From NCBI GenBank assembly GCA_946807835.1, contig OX327683.1:30749001-30813000 (forward strand): DNA of 64,000 bases. Reading direction: 5' to 3'. The notes beneath the pieces are model-generated. The model saw only the letters and a program-made list of their open reading frames with translations, did no database searches and was not told the DNA's origin. Shown one piece after another: positions 48,642-60,401 of the stretch; position 1 is the stretch's first letter, and every line of letters begins with the position of its first letter. Made by a program: the position numbers and the translations under genes. This DNA is from Ailanthus altissimus. Taxonomy: Eukaryota > Streptophyta > Magnoliopsida > Sapindales > Simaroubaceae.

Positions 48642-51125
48642 ATGGTGAAGGAAGTTGCTGGAACATCCAAGGTTGCTGAAGGGAAGGGTAGAGACCCCAA
48701 AGCTAGGAGACATGGGAATATTTCGCCAGAAAAGTTCGTTGATCCGAACCATGATCTAGGAGACATGGTTATGAGGCTCGGTGGTGCTGTGAGCAAGGCA
48801 ACAGATCGCCTTGGGGAGTTAGAGGAGCAAGTCCAGAATGTCGAGGTGGGCCTCGATACTCAAGGTGACGAGCTGCGCTCCCTCATCGAAAGCTCCATTG
48901 ACGAGCATGCTGACAAGCAACGGGACTGGATCAAGGCTTTTCAGGAGAAGGTTTACAACACCATGGACAAAGTTCAAGCCCAAGTAGAAGAGCTACGAAA
49001 GGGGTTTGAAGGTGTCAAGGAGGATGTGGTGTTGTGCAAGCGAGCGGTCGCTAATGGCGTAGCTACTCAAACTGCGGTGGCTGCACCAAGGGTCGAGGCC
49101 CCTAAACCGAAGGAGTTTAGCGGCAGACGGGATGCCAAGGAGCTTGACAACTTCTTTTGGCAAATGGAGAGGTATTTCGGCGCTATGGGCGTGCGGGACG
49201 AACACAAGGTAAGTACCGCAACTTTATACCTTTCCGATCATGCAATTCTGTGGTGGCGTAGGAAAAGCGAGGAGATTCGCAAGGGTACCTGCACCATAGA
49301 CACATGGGAAGAATTGCAACGGGAGTTAAAACGCCAATTCTATCCGGAGAATGTGGCGCACGACGCTCGCAAGCGGTTGAAGGAGTTGAAACAAACGAAG
49401 TCCATTGGGGAGTACGTAGAGGAGTACTCTTTGTTGATGCTGCAAATCCGCAACATGACCGAGGAGGACTTGTTGTTCAATTTCCTGGATGGGTTACAAT
49501 CCTGGGCAGCCAATGAGTTGAAGCGGCGTGGAGTGCAGAATATATCCGACGCCCTTACAATGGCGGAGACGCTCATGGATTACCGCAAGGGGGATTCGGG
49601 AAAGTCCAAGAATTCTAAACCCACTCACAGTAAGGGTGGGGGAGCCAAGCAGTTTCAGCCTCCGGAGAGCAAGGAGGAGAAAGGCAAATCGCCCAAGTGG
49701 AAAGAACAGAAACGCAACGGCCATAGAGGTAATGGTCCGAAGTCTAACTGTTTTCTCTGCGATGGGGATCATTGGGTGAAGGACTGTCCGAAAAAGAAGG
49801 CTTTCAATGCAATGTATGAGGCACAATACGGGGGCGAACAGAGTCGTATGGGTTGTATGCAGCTGTTCAATTCCCTCAAAGCCAAGCGGCGTGCAGACGC
49901 GCCAACGGGGACGGCGCTCATGTACATTGAAGCCTATGTCAATTGCATCAAGACTCAAGTGTTGGTTGATACGGGGGCTACGCACAACTTCATTAGGCGT
50001 GCGGAAGCGGAACGCTTGGGCCTTTATGTGGAGAAAGGAGAGGGATACCTCAAGTCCGTGAATGCAAGAGCCAAGCCGCTAGATGGGGTGGTTCGTGGAG
50101 CTGAAATTCACATTGGCAAATGGCACGGTGAGGTAAACTTCTCGGTAGCACCTCTCGATGATTTTGATGTGGTGCTAGGTATGGAGTTCTTACGGCAGTA
50201 CAATGTGGTGTTACTTCCTCAACACAACTATATGTGTATTTTGGAAGGAGGGCCTCGAATGATACCGACGGTAGACAAGCCCAAGGGTGGGCGATCCAAG
50301 CCAAACGCCAAGGTCCTTTCCGCCATGCAACTAAGGGTAGATGCTGGGCGCAAAGGAGGGTTACATTCAGCCTCAACAACGGGGGTGGATGATGCGGCAA
50401 ATGAGGGCAAGGATGAAATACCGAAGGTTGTTGCAGAAGTGCTCGAGGAGCACAATGGGGTCAAGCCTACTGTCATACCGAAAGAACCGCCTTCAAGAGA
50501 TGTAATTGAGGGCAAGTTGGAGCTTGAGATTACGCTACCAACTATGGGGTTGACGCCTCCATCGGAGATGGGAGAGTTGCAGGGGCAGCTTGAGGAGTTG
50601 TTGGATGCGGGTGTCATCCAAAAGTCCAAGGTGTCACATGATGTGCAGTTTCAGCATAAGGAGTGGGTCGAAGACAAGCAGCGGCGTGTCAAGCATAGTG
50701 CAGGGGACTTGGTGATGGAGACGATACTTCCACCACAACGCAAGTCAGCACGCCCACTTCACAAGGGCCTTGATCATGGGGACGAGGGGCCAAGGTTGAT
50801 TGCCAAGAGAGTTGGCAACGTCTCGCAAAAGGTGGAGTTACCTTTGAGACAGCGGCAGTGGCGACATCAGGTGCATTCCGCAAGCTGTTGGAAGCAGTAC
50901 CGTGGAGGTACGGGAGATGCAGAATTTGAGCCACACAACCGGGAACCTTTGGGGGTTTCCACACGCCATGACAAAGGGGAGCAACTTAGGACTAGTCTTG
51001 AGTACTTTGTCGAGTGGAAAGGGTTGCCGGATGGGAGAGCACGCTTGGGACACGAGAGCGCACAGCCAGAGTTTGCAGAATTGGTGCGCAAGTTCCAGCG
51101 AAGACGCGACGAGGGCGTCGCGTGA
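48642..51125 (+). CDS. Gypsy gag-protease fused to integrase C-terminal remnant (827 codons)
   Basis: Domains in order: N-terminal coiled-coil-like segment (about 40-130); retrotransposon gag core (about 155-330, 'FWQMERYFGAMGV', 'LWWRRKSEE', 'LKRQFYPENV'); CCHC zinc knuckle at 370-382 (CFLCDGDHWVKDC); retropepsin-type aspartic protease with catalytic D-T-G at 443-445 ('VLVDTGATHNFI') and 'DVVLGMEFL'. At about residues 640-663 the frame enters the N-terminal edge of reverse transcriptase ('GQLEELLDAGVIQ'). It then jumps directly to the tail of integrase ('EDKQRRVKHSAGDLV', 'LHKGLDHGDEGPRLI', 'RVGNVSQKVELP') and a chromodomain-like 'EYFVEWKGLPDG' near 787. The RT, RNase H and integrase core are deleted, yet the frame stays open to 51125. 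The start lacks its normal leader because of the upstream inversion. Confidence 0.9.
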   Translation: MVKEVAGTSKVAEGKGRDPKARRHGNISPEKFVDPNHDLGDMVMRLGGAVSKATDRLGELEEQVQNVEVGLDTQGDELRSLIESSIDEHADKQRDWIKAFQEKVYNTMDKVQAQVEELRKGFEGVKEDVVLCKRAVANGVATQTAVAAPRVEAPKPKEFSGRRDAKELDNFFWQMERYFGAMGVRDEHKVSTATLYLSDHAILWWRRKSEEIRKGTCTIDTWEELQRELKRQFYPENVAHDARKRLKELKQTKSIGEYVEEYSLLMLQIRNMTEEDLLFNFLDGLQSWAANELKRRGVQNISDALTMAETLMDYRKGDSGKSKNSKPTHSKGGGAKQFQPPESKEEKGKSPKWKEQKRNGHRGNGPKSNCFLCDGDHWVKDCPKKKAFNAMYEAQYGGEQSRMGCMQLFNSLKAKRRADAPTGTALMYIEAYVNCIKTQVLVDTGATHNFIRRAEAERLGLYVEKGEGYLKSVNARAKPLDGVVRGAEIHIGKWHGEVNFSVAPLDDFDVVLGMEFLRQYNVVLLPQHNYMCILEGGPRMIPTVDKPKGGRSKPNAKVLSAMQLRVDAGRKGGLHSASTTGVDDAANEGKDEIPKVVAEVLEEHNGVKPTVIPKEPPSRDVIEGKLELEITLPTMGLTPPSEMGELQGQLEELLDAGVIQKSKVSHDVQFQHKEWVEDKQRRVKHSAGDLVMETILPPQRKSARPLHKGLDHGDEGPRLIAKRVGNVSQKVELPLRQRQWRHQVHSASCWKQYRGGTGDAEFEPHNREPLGVSTRHDKGEQLRTSLEYFVEWKGLPDGRARLGHESAQPEFAELVRKFQRRRDEGVA

Positions 51126-51129
51126 ATTT

Positions 51130-51141
51130 GGTGGGGGAGAA
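51130..51141 (+). other. Polypurine tract
   Basis: GGTGGGGGAGAA lies immediately before the 3' LTR and would prime plus-strand DNA synthesis (the second base of the run after GG is a T). Confidence 0.75.
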
Positions 51142-51677
51142 TGTCACGCCCCAAATATTCTCAAGCAATTACTCGAGTATTTGGTGCGCGACAGAACCAC
51201 CAAGGGAGGGCTTAGTCCATTTTGGGTTAAATGGGCTAGAGCTTCTAGAAGGCCCAATGGATTTGGGTTGATGCCACATGTGTGTGGTAGGTGGGGGAGT
51301 TTTCTAGAAAAGACATATTCCTTGGATATACCTTTGGGTAGTTGGCATCTTTGGAATATCCCTTAGCATATTCCCCTCTTTAGATTTGGACCCTTGGATT
51401 AGAATTAATCCTAGCCGTCCATTGTATATAGCTTTAGCTATAAATAGGTGAAGTTCTCATTTGAGAATTCATCCTCCAAATTGTAGAAATACTCTTAGCT
51501 TGTAAGTGTATAGCTTTGTAATCTCTCTTTAGTAATAAAATACGAGAGCATTCTCTCAAACACTCGGTGTGATTCTTCTTCATCTCTTTCTTTGGTTAAT
51601 TGGGGTCTTGTAGGCTGCTTAGCACTAGCAAGTGTCTAAGGCCGCACGGTTTCGAGAAATCGGGTCGGGTCGTGACA
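51142..51677 (+). repeat. 3' LTR, complete (536 bp)
   Basis: It begins TGTCACGCCCC and ends GGTCGTGACA, preceded by the polypurine tract and followed by ATGG. It contains TATAAATA and an AATAAAA polyadenylation-type signal near 51534. Confidence 0.93.
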
Positions 51678-51681
51678 ATGG

Positions 51682-52150
51682 GCAGAGCTTCTACTACAAA
51701 GCAAGAACTCCATCGACCATGTTGGAGATCATATAATTGGTATTGACTGCTTCTCGTTCTCCCTCAATTTTTTTAGGGAAATATTCCAAAATAGCCTATT
51801 TGTTTAATTAAAAATATATTCTAACCTTATTTTATTTTTATATGTGTAATAGTCAAATTTGAAAATTTCGGACATTACTACCTTTGACATGTTTTCTCTA
51901 ACATTCTTAACATTTTTTTAAAAATATTTCAAACAATCAACCTAAAAATAAGTAAATTGATAATTGTTTTGGTGAGATTGCGAGGATTGAAAGTTAAAAC
52001 ATTGATTTGAGCAGTGAAAAGTAAAAAAATTACACAAAATTGATAAGTTTCAGTTGAGATTTGTGCTTACGTATCATCCCATTATGTATAAATATTTAAT
52101 TATAATATTTATATAATTAATATTTTTAATAAAATTGTTATTATGAATTA
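51682..52150. other. AT-rich intergenic DNA
   Basis: I see nothing recognisable in this short stretch between two mobile elements. Confidence 0.5.
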
Positions 52151-53700
52151 TTAAATGGTAAGATGCTCGTAACATTTCAGACATTGTATAATCTGAAGGA
52201 GTTCATATATAATTTTAAGGAGTTTAGATCAGTGCTAAAAGTTAACAACGCTGAAAGTTATAAGTGTTAAGAGTTATCAGTGATAAGAGTTAGCAGGTAA
52301 TAAGAGTTAGCAAAATCTAAGGAGTTAGAGTCTTATCTAAAATAAGATAAAGATCTGAGAATGTATTAGTAATGACGTAACTGTAAAGAGTTGCATATGG
52401 TGCTAAAAAATGTCATTATGCAAGTATGTTTTCAAACATTATGTTTCTGATCTAATTTAATCAATGCAAGTATATTGATGAAATCCAATCATCTAAGTTG
52501 GTGTATGTCTATATCTGCATGGTTCAGATGGTTAGTTTTAACAAACCATGAGTTTAGTGGAAGTTTATATAGAGATACAGGTATTCAGTGAGGACTGAGT
52601 ATTTAACAGACTCACAAAAACATCAAATAGACATCTTATAAAGCCATCAATTGAAGGTCTTCCGAGTTAAATAGTATTCGCGGTCCTTTGACCTGAGCGC
52701 AATGGTGGGCTTGTGAGTGATCCACTATATTTTGGTTCCACACATATCAGAAACATGTTGTGGTCTGACCGCTGGGTGTCACTAGATATGGTCTGATACT
52801 CATGGAGTCCAATGTGCATAGATATGGGATCCATCACCTTATATGAGTGAGTTGTATATCGCGATGCTCTGATATTATATTTTAAAAAATTTTGTGGCCG
52901 CAAGTATAAACCTTGAGAATAGTTTCTATAGGGCTAAACAATATCCGCAAATACTTTTGCGATATTGTTAATGGAAATACAAATCTGTAGATAAATTCAA
53001 GATTGGGCAAATAGAGGTTTAATATTGATGATTTATATATTTGCTCTTCTAGGATATCAATGATAGAGGGATTATAGGTATATCCTATAATCTCAACTTG
53101 TATAGTTTAACGCGTTACTTTATAATATCCGTAACGTGTATGTGAGGCATCGTTCACGGATGTATGAAGAATTTCCATTTGACAAATCGGGCGTGGACCT
53201 AAGGAGTCTCAGAATATAAAGTGTACTTGTTGCGCACTAGGGTTGCAGACTGAATTCAATAATTTGATCGAGAGAATTTCAACAAACCAAATATTTGTTT
53301 AAAGATCCCTTAAGATGTGCATATGTTAAGACTTAATTGTTAAGTACATCATATAATTAGTTGACATTAATTGTTAACTAATGGAATGTTGACAAGTGAC
53401 ATAATTTAGTCTATAAATTATTTTTACCTTAAATTGACATATTAATATTGTTAGTAAAAACAAATAAGATAAAATAATCATTCAAAATTATTTTATATTT
53501 AATTAAAAATTATATATAATAATTGTTATTATAAATGTCAAAGAAGTACAAACAATTATTACTATAACTTATTAATAATGATATGATATTATGAACGATG
53601 AAACACTATCGAAATAAAGTTTATAAAACTTATAAAAATTAAAAATATTTTAATTTTTATTTGATGGCTAATTAAATTACACTAACACAATAATAAAAGA
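52150..53700. mobile_element. Diverged non-autonomous LTR element related to the RRF intron repeat
   Basis: 52170-52876 matches 1080-1563 in the same orientation and ends with GCTCTGATA, the remnant of an initiator-Met primer-binding site. 53095-53270 matches the centre of the foldback repeat at 2300-2690 in the opposite orientation. Shared blocks include 'ctcaacttgtat.gtt.aac.cg', 'gttcacgg' and 'gagtctca.aatat.aagtgta' followed by 'cttgtt'. No protein is encoded. The outer ends are unclear. Confidence 0.55.
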
Positions 53701-56700
53701 AAATTAAAATGTTATTTTTAAATTTATTTGTGTTAATTAATAGTATTATAAATTTATTCAATGGATAAATATTAGTAAAAAAAAAATATTAGTGGCTAAC
53801 AAAATTAAAATGTAAGCCATTTATTTATTTTTGTATGGATAAACAAAACAAAAAAATAAAATGAAAGTGATTTAATCACTAAAATGAAGATAAATTGATT
53901 TAATCAATTATCTCTCAATTCTATGATCGATCATGCAAAAAGAAAAACAAAAAAATTGGAAAGCAAAAATGTTTACTTGATAAAAACATGCTTAAACAAA
54001 ATATAATTTAAAAATATGCTATGCAATAGTTATAAAAATAATTTTTTATTTAAGAAACAAATATATATATGTTGAAAGAGTTTAAATACATGCCGTTGAA
54101 AATTAATTAAAGTTACTATTTTAATTCTATAATTTTACTGGATTGTTGTAAACTATAATTATTTAATGATAGATTTTAAAGTGAATTTTAAAATTTGTAA
54201 TCTTCACCAAAATTATTCGAAGATATGTTTCTACAATTTAACTTGTTTATAATTCTGTTTATATGTGTACATATTTATTATATGTTTAATTCTGTTATAA
54301 ATTATATATGTAAAACATATATTTAAAATTTTCAATACATATATAATTACATGTGTACACCCAAAAACACGTTATCAATTCTAACTTTTCAACACCCTAA
54401 TTACCGAGAATTCAACTCCAGCAGCTTATTGTGCTCCATCGCAATCATCGACTGCATCTAACACTTTTTTGAACAAGGCTCAGCCTCCCTCGGATTTGGC
54501 TACCATATTTCACATTTTCTTCTGTTGGTGTCCTAAGAGTTTTTTTTTTGGCAAATTCCGTCATATGATTTGGTCCATTTGAGGTATTTGTTTAGGTTTC
54601 GATCTCGCATGGTTAGTAATCACTCCACTTATTAAGATATTTAACAGTGTGAGCAGTGTTTAGAATTGTAAATTGCAGGAAAAAAAAAATGTTAAAATTA
54701 TGCGATGAAAACAAAGAGTTTTGGGTGAAATATAATTTTCGTAAATTTGTTTTTTAAGTATTATTATTTTTAAATGTTTACCTTTTACCCACAATATTGG
54801 GAATTCGTGTTACTTTTCTTTTGTTCTGTGAAATCTTGGACATATTAAATGATTTATAAATATTCATAAGTTATAGATTTTATCAACGTTATCTAAAAGT
54901 TTAAAAAAATTTCATCAATACCCAATCAATAAATAATCTTTCGTTAAAGTTAATAAATAAAGAAAGTCATTTCATTAATTTTAATTTTAAAAAGAGATAT
55001 TATCTTCAATACCATTAAGGTATTATTTAATTTTAATAAAATTTATTAATTTAAAAAATAGGCAATATTACTCAATCATTAAAAAATATTTCATTAAAAT
55101 TAACTAAATTATATAAAATAACTAAATTGTCATTTTAGACATAAAAATAATGAAATGATCACTCTACTCCTACACAATAAACCATCACCATTTCCCATCA
55201 AAAATTAACTTTTCAATAACAAATTATAATCTTGTTTCTTTCATTTGTTAATTTTAAAAATTAATAATATAATTATTACATAAAAATTAAATTAAAAAAA
55301 AAAATAAAATAGTTGACTGCCACTTTTTATCGCTGCAACAACAACTGTTTGTGACTGCAAACAACGACCACTTTTGACTGTCATAATGACTGTTGGTCCA
55401 ATCAGTGGCTAAATCACTTTTATTTTTTTAAAGATTTTATTAATTTTTTTAAATGATTTTTTAAATTAATTATTTGGATACAATGATAATATTGTTAAAA
55501 TATGAAAATAAATATATTTGAATATAAAAATAAGAATGTTTGGACACGGAATAAAGACTGTTTGAATAAAATAATAATATTATATTTTTTATACTTAATT
55601 TAATAAAATATTCTCTAACGACCGGATATTATTATTTATTTTCAAACTAATAAATTTTATTAAAATTAAGCAATACTTTAAAAATATCCATAATAATAAA
55701 AAACCAAATTTCACTCAAATTTCACCAAAGTGATTTCATCAACTGGCAGAGTATGGGGATTCGTTTTTACGAATTATAAATGAAAATGTGATTCCAAATG
55801 AAACAATTTTTGCTAGGATTTTAAGGGTGTGTATTTGAGGTGGTAATGTTGCTTTTACTTGCTTGTAGTGCGCCTCGCTTGGGGATAGCAGCACCAGTCA
55901 CGGCCAAATAATGGCCACTGCAGCAGTAACCAAGCAAAGGTTGCTGCTGCCTACAGAGATTATTTTAATTACAGTTTGAAGGTGAAATTAGGGTTGAAGA
56001 GTGAAGTTAACTGTGTTTCTTTAGGTGAAATTAAGATTTGAGGATGAAGGATTAAAAATAAATAAATAAATAGATTGGCTTTTGTTTTACGTTAATAATT
56101 ATTTATTTAATTAAAAATAAATTTGTTTTATTTAATTAAAAATCCATTTTATTTTGGAAAATGGATCTTTTAAGAATACTTGTAAAAGCAAAATATTATA
56201 TATAGAGGTAATTTAGATATTTCATACCCACATGAAATCCAATAATTTTCATAAAAGATTCATTAAGAGTTGAAAATTAGTAAAATTTTTTTTATGAATA
56301 TATGAGTTTTGAAGATAGAATCTGAAACTCATTAAGTATTTATATAATTAAGCCTTAGCTCGAAAGTATTTATAATAATAATTTTTTATTTTTTTGAAAA
56401 AAATATAAATATATTTTATTTACACTTTGAACGAGGCATTTTTCATGTTGAATTAGACGATGCATTACAATACGGGTTTAAATAGGAATGATAAAAAAAT
56501 TCAAACTCGAACTTAGATACAAAAAAACTCATATGCAAAATTCGGCTAAAAAAATTTGAGTTCGGTTTTTTTAAAAAAATTTAATTTAAATTTGTATGAA
56601 AACTCGAAAATTTAGATCAAGATTTGAATTTTATTTATTTATTTATTAAATATATTTTTTTAAATACTAAATTAATTCTTAAATTTTTTAATTTTTTAAT

Positions 56701-56860
56701 ATATATAAATTTATCAATTATTTTACAAAATAAATATTTCAAAAATTTAAATTCCATCAAAACATTAAAAAAAAAAATTAAATCCGGGCCGCTTAACCGA
56801 TCCGTAAAGCATCCGAGAAACAGTAAACCCGCTAATTAACCCGACTGGGTCCAATATTTA
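53700..56860. other. Very AT-rich intergenic DNA upstream of PRP18
   Basis: I see no gene in this stretch. Long A/T runs, possible old repeats, and no open frame with a recognisable domain. The last few hundred bases should contain the PRP18 promoter. Confidence 0.5.
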
Positions 56861-56971
56861 GCCCATTGTCCATAAAAAAAAATTATACAAAAGACGAACC
56901 CCCTTCTACATCGTCGATCGCCAATTCGATATTTCATAAATCACAGCCATCTCAATTCTCAAATCAGAATC

Positions 56972-56980
56972 AAACCCTAA
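56972..56980 (+). promoter_or_regulatory. Telo-box (AAACCCTAA) in the PRP18 leader
   Basis: AAACCCTAA sits three bases before the PRP18 start codon. Telo-boxes are known in leaders and promoters of plant growth-linked housekeeping genes, mainly those for the translation apparatus. Whether it acts here is inference. Confidence 0.55.
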
Positions 56981-56983
56981 AAG

Positions 56984-59626
56984 ATGGATCTACTCAAACA
57001 AGAACTCCTGAAGAAACGCCAGTCCCTAGTCGAAGACACCGGAGGCAGGCGCATCTTTAAGCGATCAGAGATCGAGCAGAAACAAATCCAAAAGCTCCGC
57101 GAACAAGAAAAACGCGAACTCGAAGCCAAACTCCAACGACAAAGCACCGCCGCCGCCATCTCCACCACCTCCACCTCCAAATCGAACTCCCTATCAACCA
57201 CCACGACAGCCACCGCAACCACCAACACTAGCTCCGCTCCCACCGCATCCAAATCCCTAACCAACGAGCAGAATATCGACAATCTAAATCTCCCGAAGCA
57301 AGAAGTCATCCGACGGCTCCGATTGCTAAAACAACCCATCACTCTCTTCGGCGAAGACGAGGACGCTCGGCTCGAGCGGTTAAAATACGTCTTAAAAGCG
57401 GGACTCTTCGAGGTGGACAGCGACATGACCGAAGGTCAAACGAATGATTTTCTTCGTGATATTGCGGAGTTGAGGAAGCGGCAGAAGACGGGGATGTTGA
57501 GCGACAGGAAGCGGAAGGGTCGGGAGGAGGGCGGCGGAGAGGACGGAGAAGGTGGCGGTGGAGACGAGGAGTTGAGTGCTGATGGTGGGTCCAGTGGGGT
57601 TGATATGGATAAGGATTTGAAGAGAATGAAGGCGAATTTTGACGAGTTGTGTGAGGAGGATAAGATTTTGGTATTTTTTAAGAGGTTGTTGAATGAGTGG
57701 AATCAGGAGTTGCGTGAGATGCCTGAAGCTGAAAAGAGGACGGCGAAAGGGAAGTCTATGGTGGCTACGTTCAAGCAGTGTGTGAGGTACTTGAATCCTC
57801 TGTTCAAGTTCTGTAGGAAGAAGGTATGCTTGCTCCCTTTTTCGCATTGCATGTTCTATATTTGTTTATAGTCTTGTCACTATTGATAAATCTACAGGTT
57901 CTAACGCATCCTATAACTTGTTGGTATAGTAGATTATTTGTTCTGTTTTTGTAGAAATTATAGGATTATCTTTAAGCTTGGGGAGAGAAAACTCCAGAAT
58001 CAAGCTACATGGGAACAGAGTGAGTTGAACGGAGTGTCTGTTGACTAGTTGTATTATTTAAATTCTTCTGGGATGGCTGAGTGTTTGTGATAAGTGATTG
58101 TTTTGTCATAGTTTATCAAAGATGACAAGGCACAATAGTGGGCTATTATGTAGTGGGAAAGTGATTAACCAGTGACAATCTTATGGATTTGCTTGCTGTT
58201 TTATGGAAGTGAATATCGCTTGAGTTTTTGGTGCCTATGCCATTTGAATTGCATTTCTTAAGATCACGGTATATGCTTGTCGCTGTTAACTCTGATTCCT
58301 TATTGATCTCATACATATGCTTTATGAACCTCGTGTTAACATATGCTGAACAGTTAAAAATGGAATGAGAATTAACAATCCTAATTTTACTAACCAACCC
58401 CGGCAAACCAATGATTATTTCCAGACCTGTTAATGTGATTGACATTTATTTGGGAGTTTACCAGTTGTCAAATTTTTATTAGCAGTTTCTTGACATCACT
58501 TTCATGGAAATATCTTATAGATCATGAAGAATTTAATGACCAACATGTTATGCCCAAATGCTATTGTAAACTTAGACAAAGCTGTAGCTCCTCAGGTCTT
58601 GTGATTCTTAGTATGAAGGATACTTGAATATTTTACATTTTGAAATCATAATTTCTGCCAGCCTGCATTTCTCCCCTTTATAGTGTTGGTTCATTTTCTA
58701 CTATTTAATAGATCCTACTCTCATATCCTTGTGGTTGAAGGAATTGTGGAATGTTCTTGCTGTCTCCTTGTTAGAGTATGGTGTCATAGTGTTCAAAGAG
58801 ATGACCTTTGAATTGCCAACCTGAATTGAGATGGTTATTATGATGCGAACCAGAAAATTACTATGTAAGTAAACATTTTAAGCCAAAAGCAGACAAGCCA
58901 CAAATCCTTTATCAAAGTCTTTCTCAAACCTCAAGAGTTCATAGCCCAACTTAATTAGTACTAGACTTTTAATTCTCTTCCTGGTGAAGCAAGTTCCTAG
59001 GTTTAAGGCCTTGGCAGATCATCTCCCATGAATGATAATATAAACCACGTAGTTATTTGTTGTTTTGTGGACCATATTAGCAGCATGGTGCATATACATT
59101 GTGATTGGTTACATTTAAAAAAAAAAAAATTAGTTCTGTTTTTGTGCTGTGATAGCTTTATGTGTAGAATTTTGATTGGTATAAAGCATTGTTAATTCGA
59201 AGTTATTTGCAGTGTCTTCCAGATGACATTCGCCAGGGATTGATGTTGATGGTTGAATGCTGCATGAAGCGAAACTACTTGGCAGCAATGGACCATTATA
59301 TTAAGCTGGCCATTGGTAATGCACCCTGGCCTATTGGTGTCACTATGGTTGGTATTCACGAACGTTCAGCCCGAGAGAAGATTTACACCAACAGTGTAGC
59401 GCATATTATGAATGACGAGACGACTCGCAAATACCTGCAATCAATCAAGAGATTGATGACCTTTTGCCAACGACGCTATCCAACACTGCCTTCAAAAGCC
59501 GTTGAGTTCAACAGCTTGGCAAATGGTAGTGACTTAGAGTCTCTTCTTGCAGAAGAGACGATCTCCGGTGGTAATCAACCCTCGTCGGAGAGGCTACGGT
59601 TAATGCCTGCACCAAAGGAGAGCTAG
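56984..59626 (+). CDS. PRP18: Pre-mRNA-splicing factor 18 (PRP18), 2 exons
   Basis: PRP18 acts in the nucleus in the second catalytic step of splicing, with Slu7 and the U5 snRNP. Exons 56984-57823 and 59213-59626 give 1254 nt and 417 residues. The N-terminal half has a basic coiled segment, then a Thr/Ser-rich insert, then the PRP4-like motif (about 105-140, 'KQEVIRRLRLLKQPITLFGE'). A Gly/Glu-rich acidic linker follows ('GGGEDGEGGGGDEE'). The Prp18 domain starts near 'KILVFFKRLLNEWNQEL' and spans the intron. Exon 2 has the most conserved loop, 'GNAPWPIGVTMVGIHERSAR'. It ends with a low-complexity tail. The 1389-bp intron splits the Prp18 domain between 'FKFCRKK' and 'CLPDDIRQG'. I see no lesions. 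Codon use in exon 1 is strikingly GC-rich for this AT-rich region. Confidence 0.96.
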
Positions 59627-60401
59627 GCATTGTTTGTGTAATAATCACTAGAAATCTTCTTAATGTGATATACTATCTGTGCTTTGTAATGAATGATAAC
59701 ATTGTTTTACTTCTGATTATCTAATTGACTGTGGTGAGGAATAATGGAGTAGACTGTGGTGGGGAATAATGGAGTAAGAAAAGAATGGCATCACGCTCTT
59801 AACTTGTTAAAAAAATTAGTCCAAGTTGCTGTATGTAATATTCAGAGATCCGGAAATCCATTGTAAAAGCAATTCCTGGGATTAATCTCATGATGCTCTC
59901 TAGTTTTACAATGTAAAACTTATATTCCGTTCAAGTAGCAATAATGATTGTCAATGTAGTAGTAGTAGAATGGCTTGGAATTGAGCCGGTACAACATTAG
60001 TAGTGATGATGAGTCATCAAATAACCCGAGTTCCGAGGCTTTAATCTACAAATTCAGGTCAATTTGCCCATATTTGAATTGAACCCTGGTAATACTCCCA
60101 TTCGGCTATTGAGAATTTTTTTTGGTTGCAAGTAAATATGGTGCTCGAATCCATTATTCAACGGTAGACGATGGTGACATAGTCCGAAGTCTAATGTTAC
60201 TGTTGGAGTCACCTGAAGGCGAACGCGTGGATAAGACAAGTACAAAAAACAAGCATCCTATTGGTACAACCAATATCACCTTATCCAAATATCCAAGCCC
60301 AAACACCACCACCCATCTAAAATCCCACTCTTCTTTGACGAACAGAACTTGGAGCTACAAGAAAAGTAGAAACCAATCTTCCCCTCCGTATCCACAATTT
60401 C
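59627..60401. other. Spacer between PRP18 and PSAD, with the PSAD promoter
   Basis: The left part is PRP18 3' UTR. Near 60228-60233 is GATAAG, and at about 60279-60286 CCTTATCC gives the same I-box core in reverse. I-boxes are typical of light-regulated photosynthesis promoters. I see no convincing TATA box, which is common for photosystem genes. Confidence 0.5.

Larger units (their letters stand above)
47750..51677 (+). mobile_element. Young Ty3/gypsy LTR retrotransposon derivative, internally deleted and rearranged
   Basis: The element starts TGTCACGCCCC and ends GGTCGTGACA, flanked by ATGG on both sides (47746-47749 and 51678-51681). Inside are a truncated 5' LTR, an inverted block containing LTR end, primer-binding site and gag start, then a long gag-protease frame, a polypurine tract and a complete 3' LTR. 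Reverse transcriptase, RNase H and the integrase core are missing. Over the 333 bases present in both LTR copies I count one difference, so insertion was recent. A chromodomain-like tail suggests a chromovirus lineage. It cannot encode its own copying and would need enzymes from a related full element. Confidence 0.93.

Noticed and set aside
49494..49985. A 163-codon minus-strand frame
   Set aside because: It is antisense to the gag-protease frame; the plus strand carries the recognised domains.
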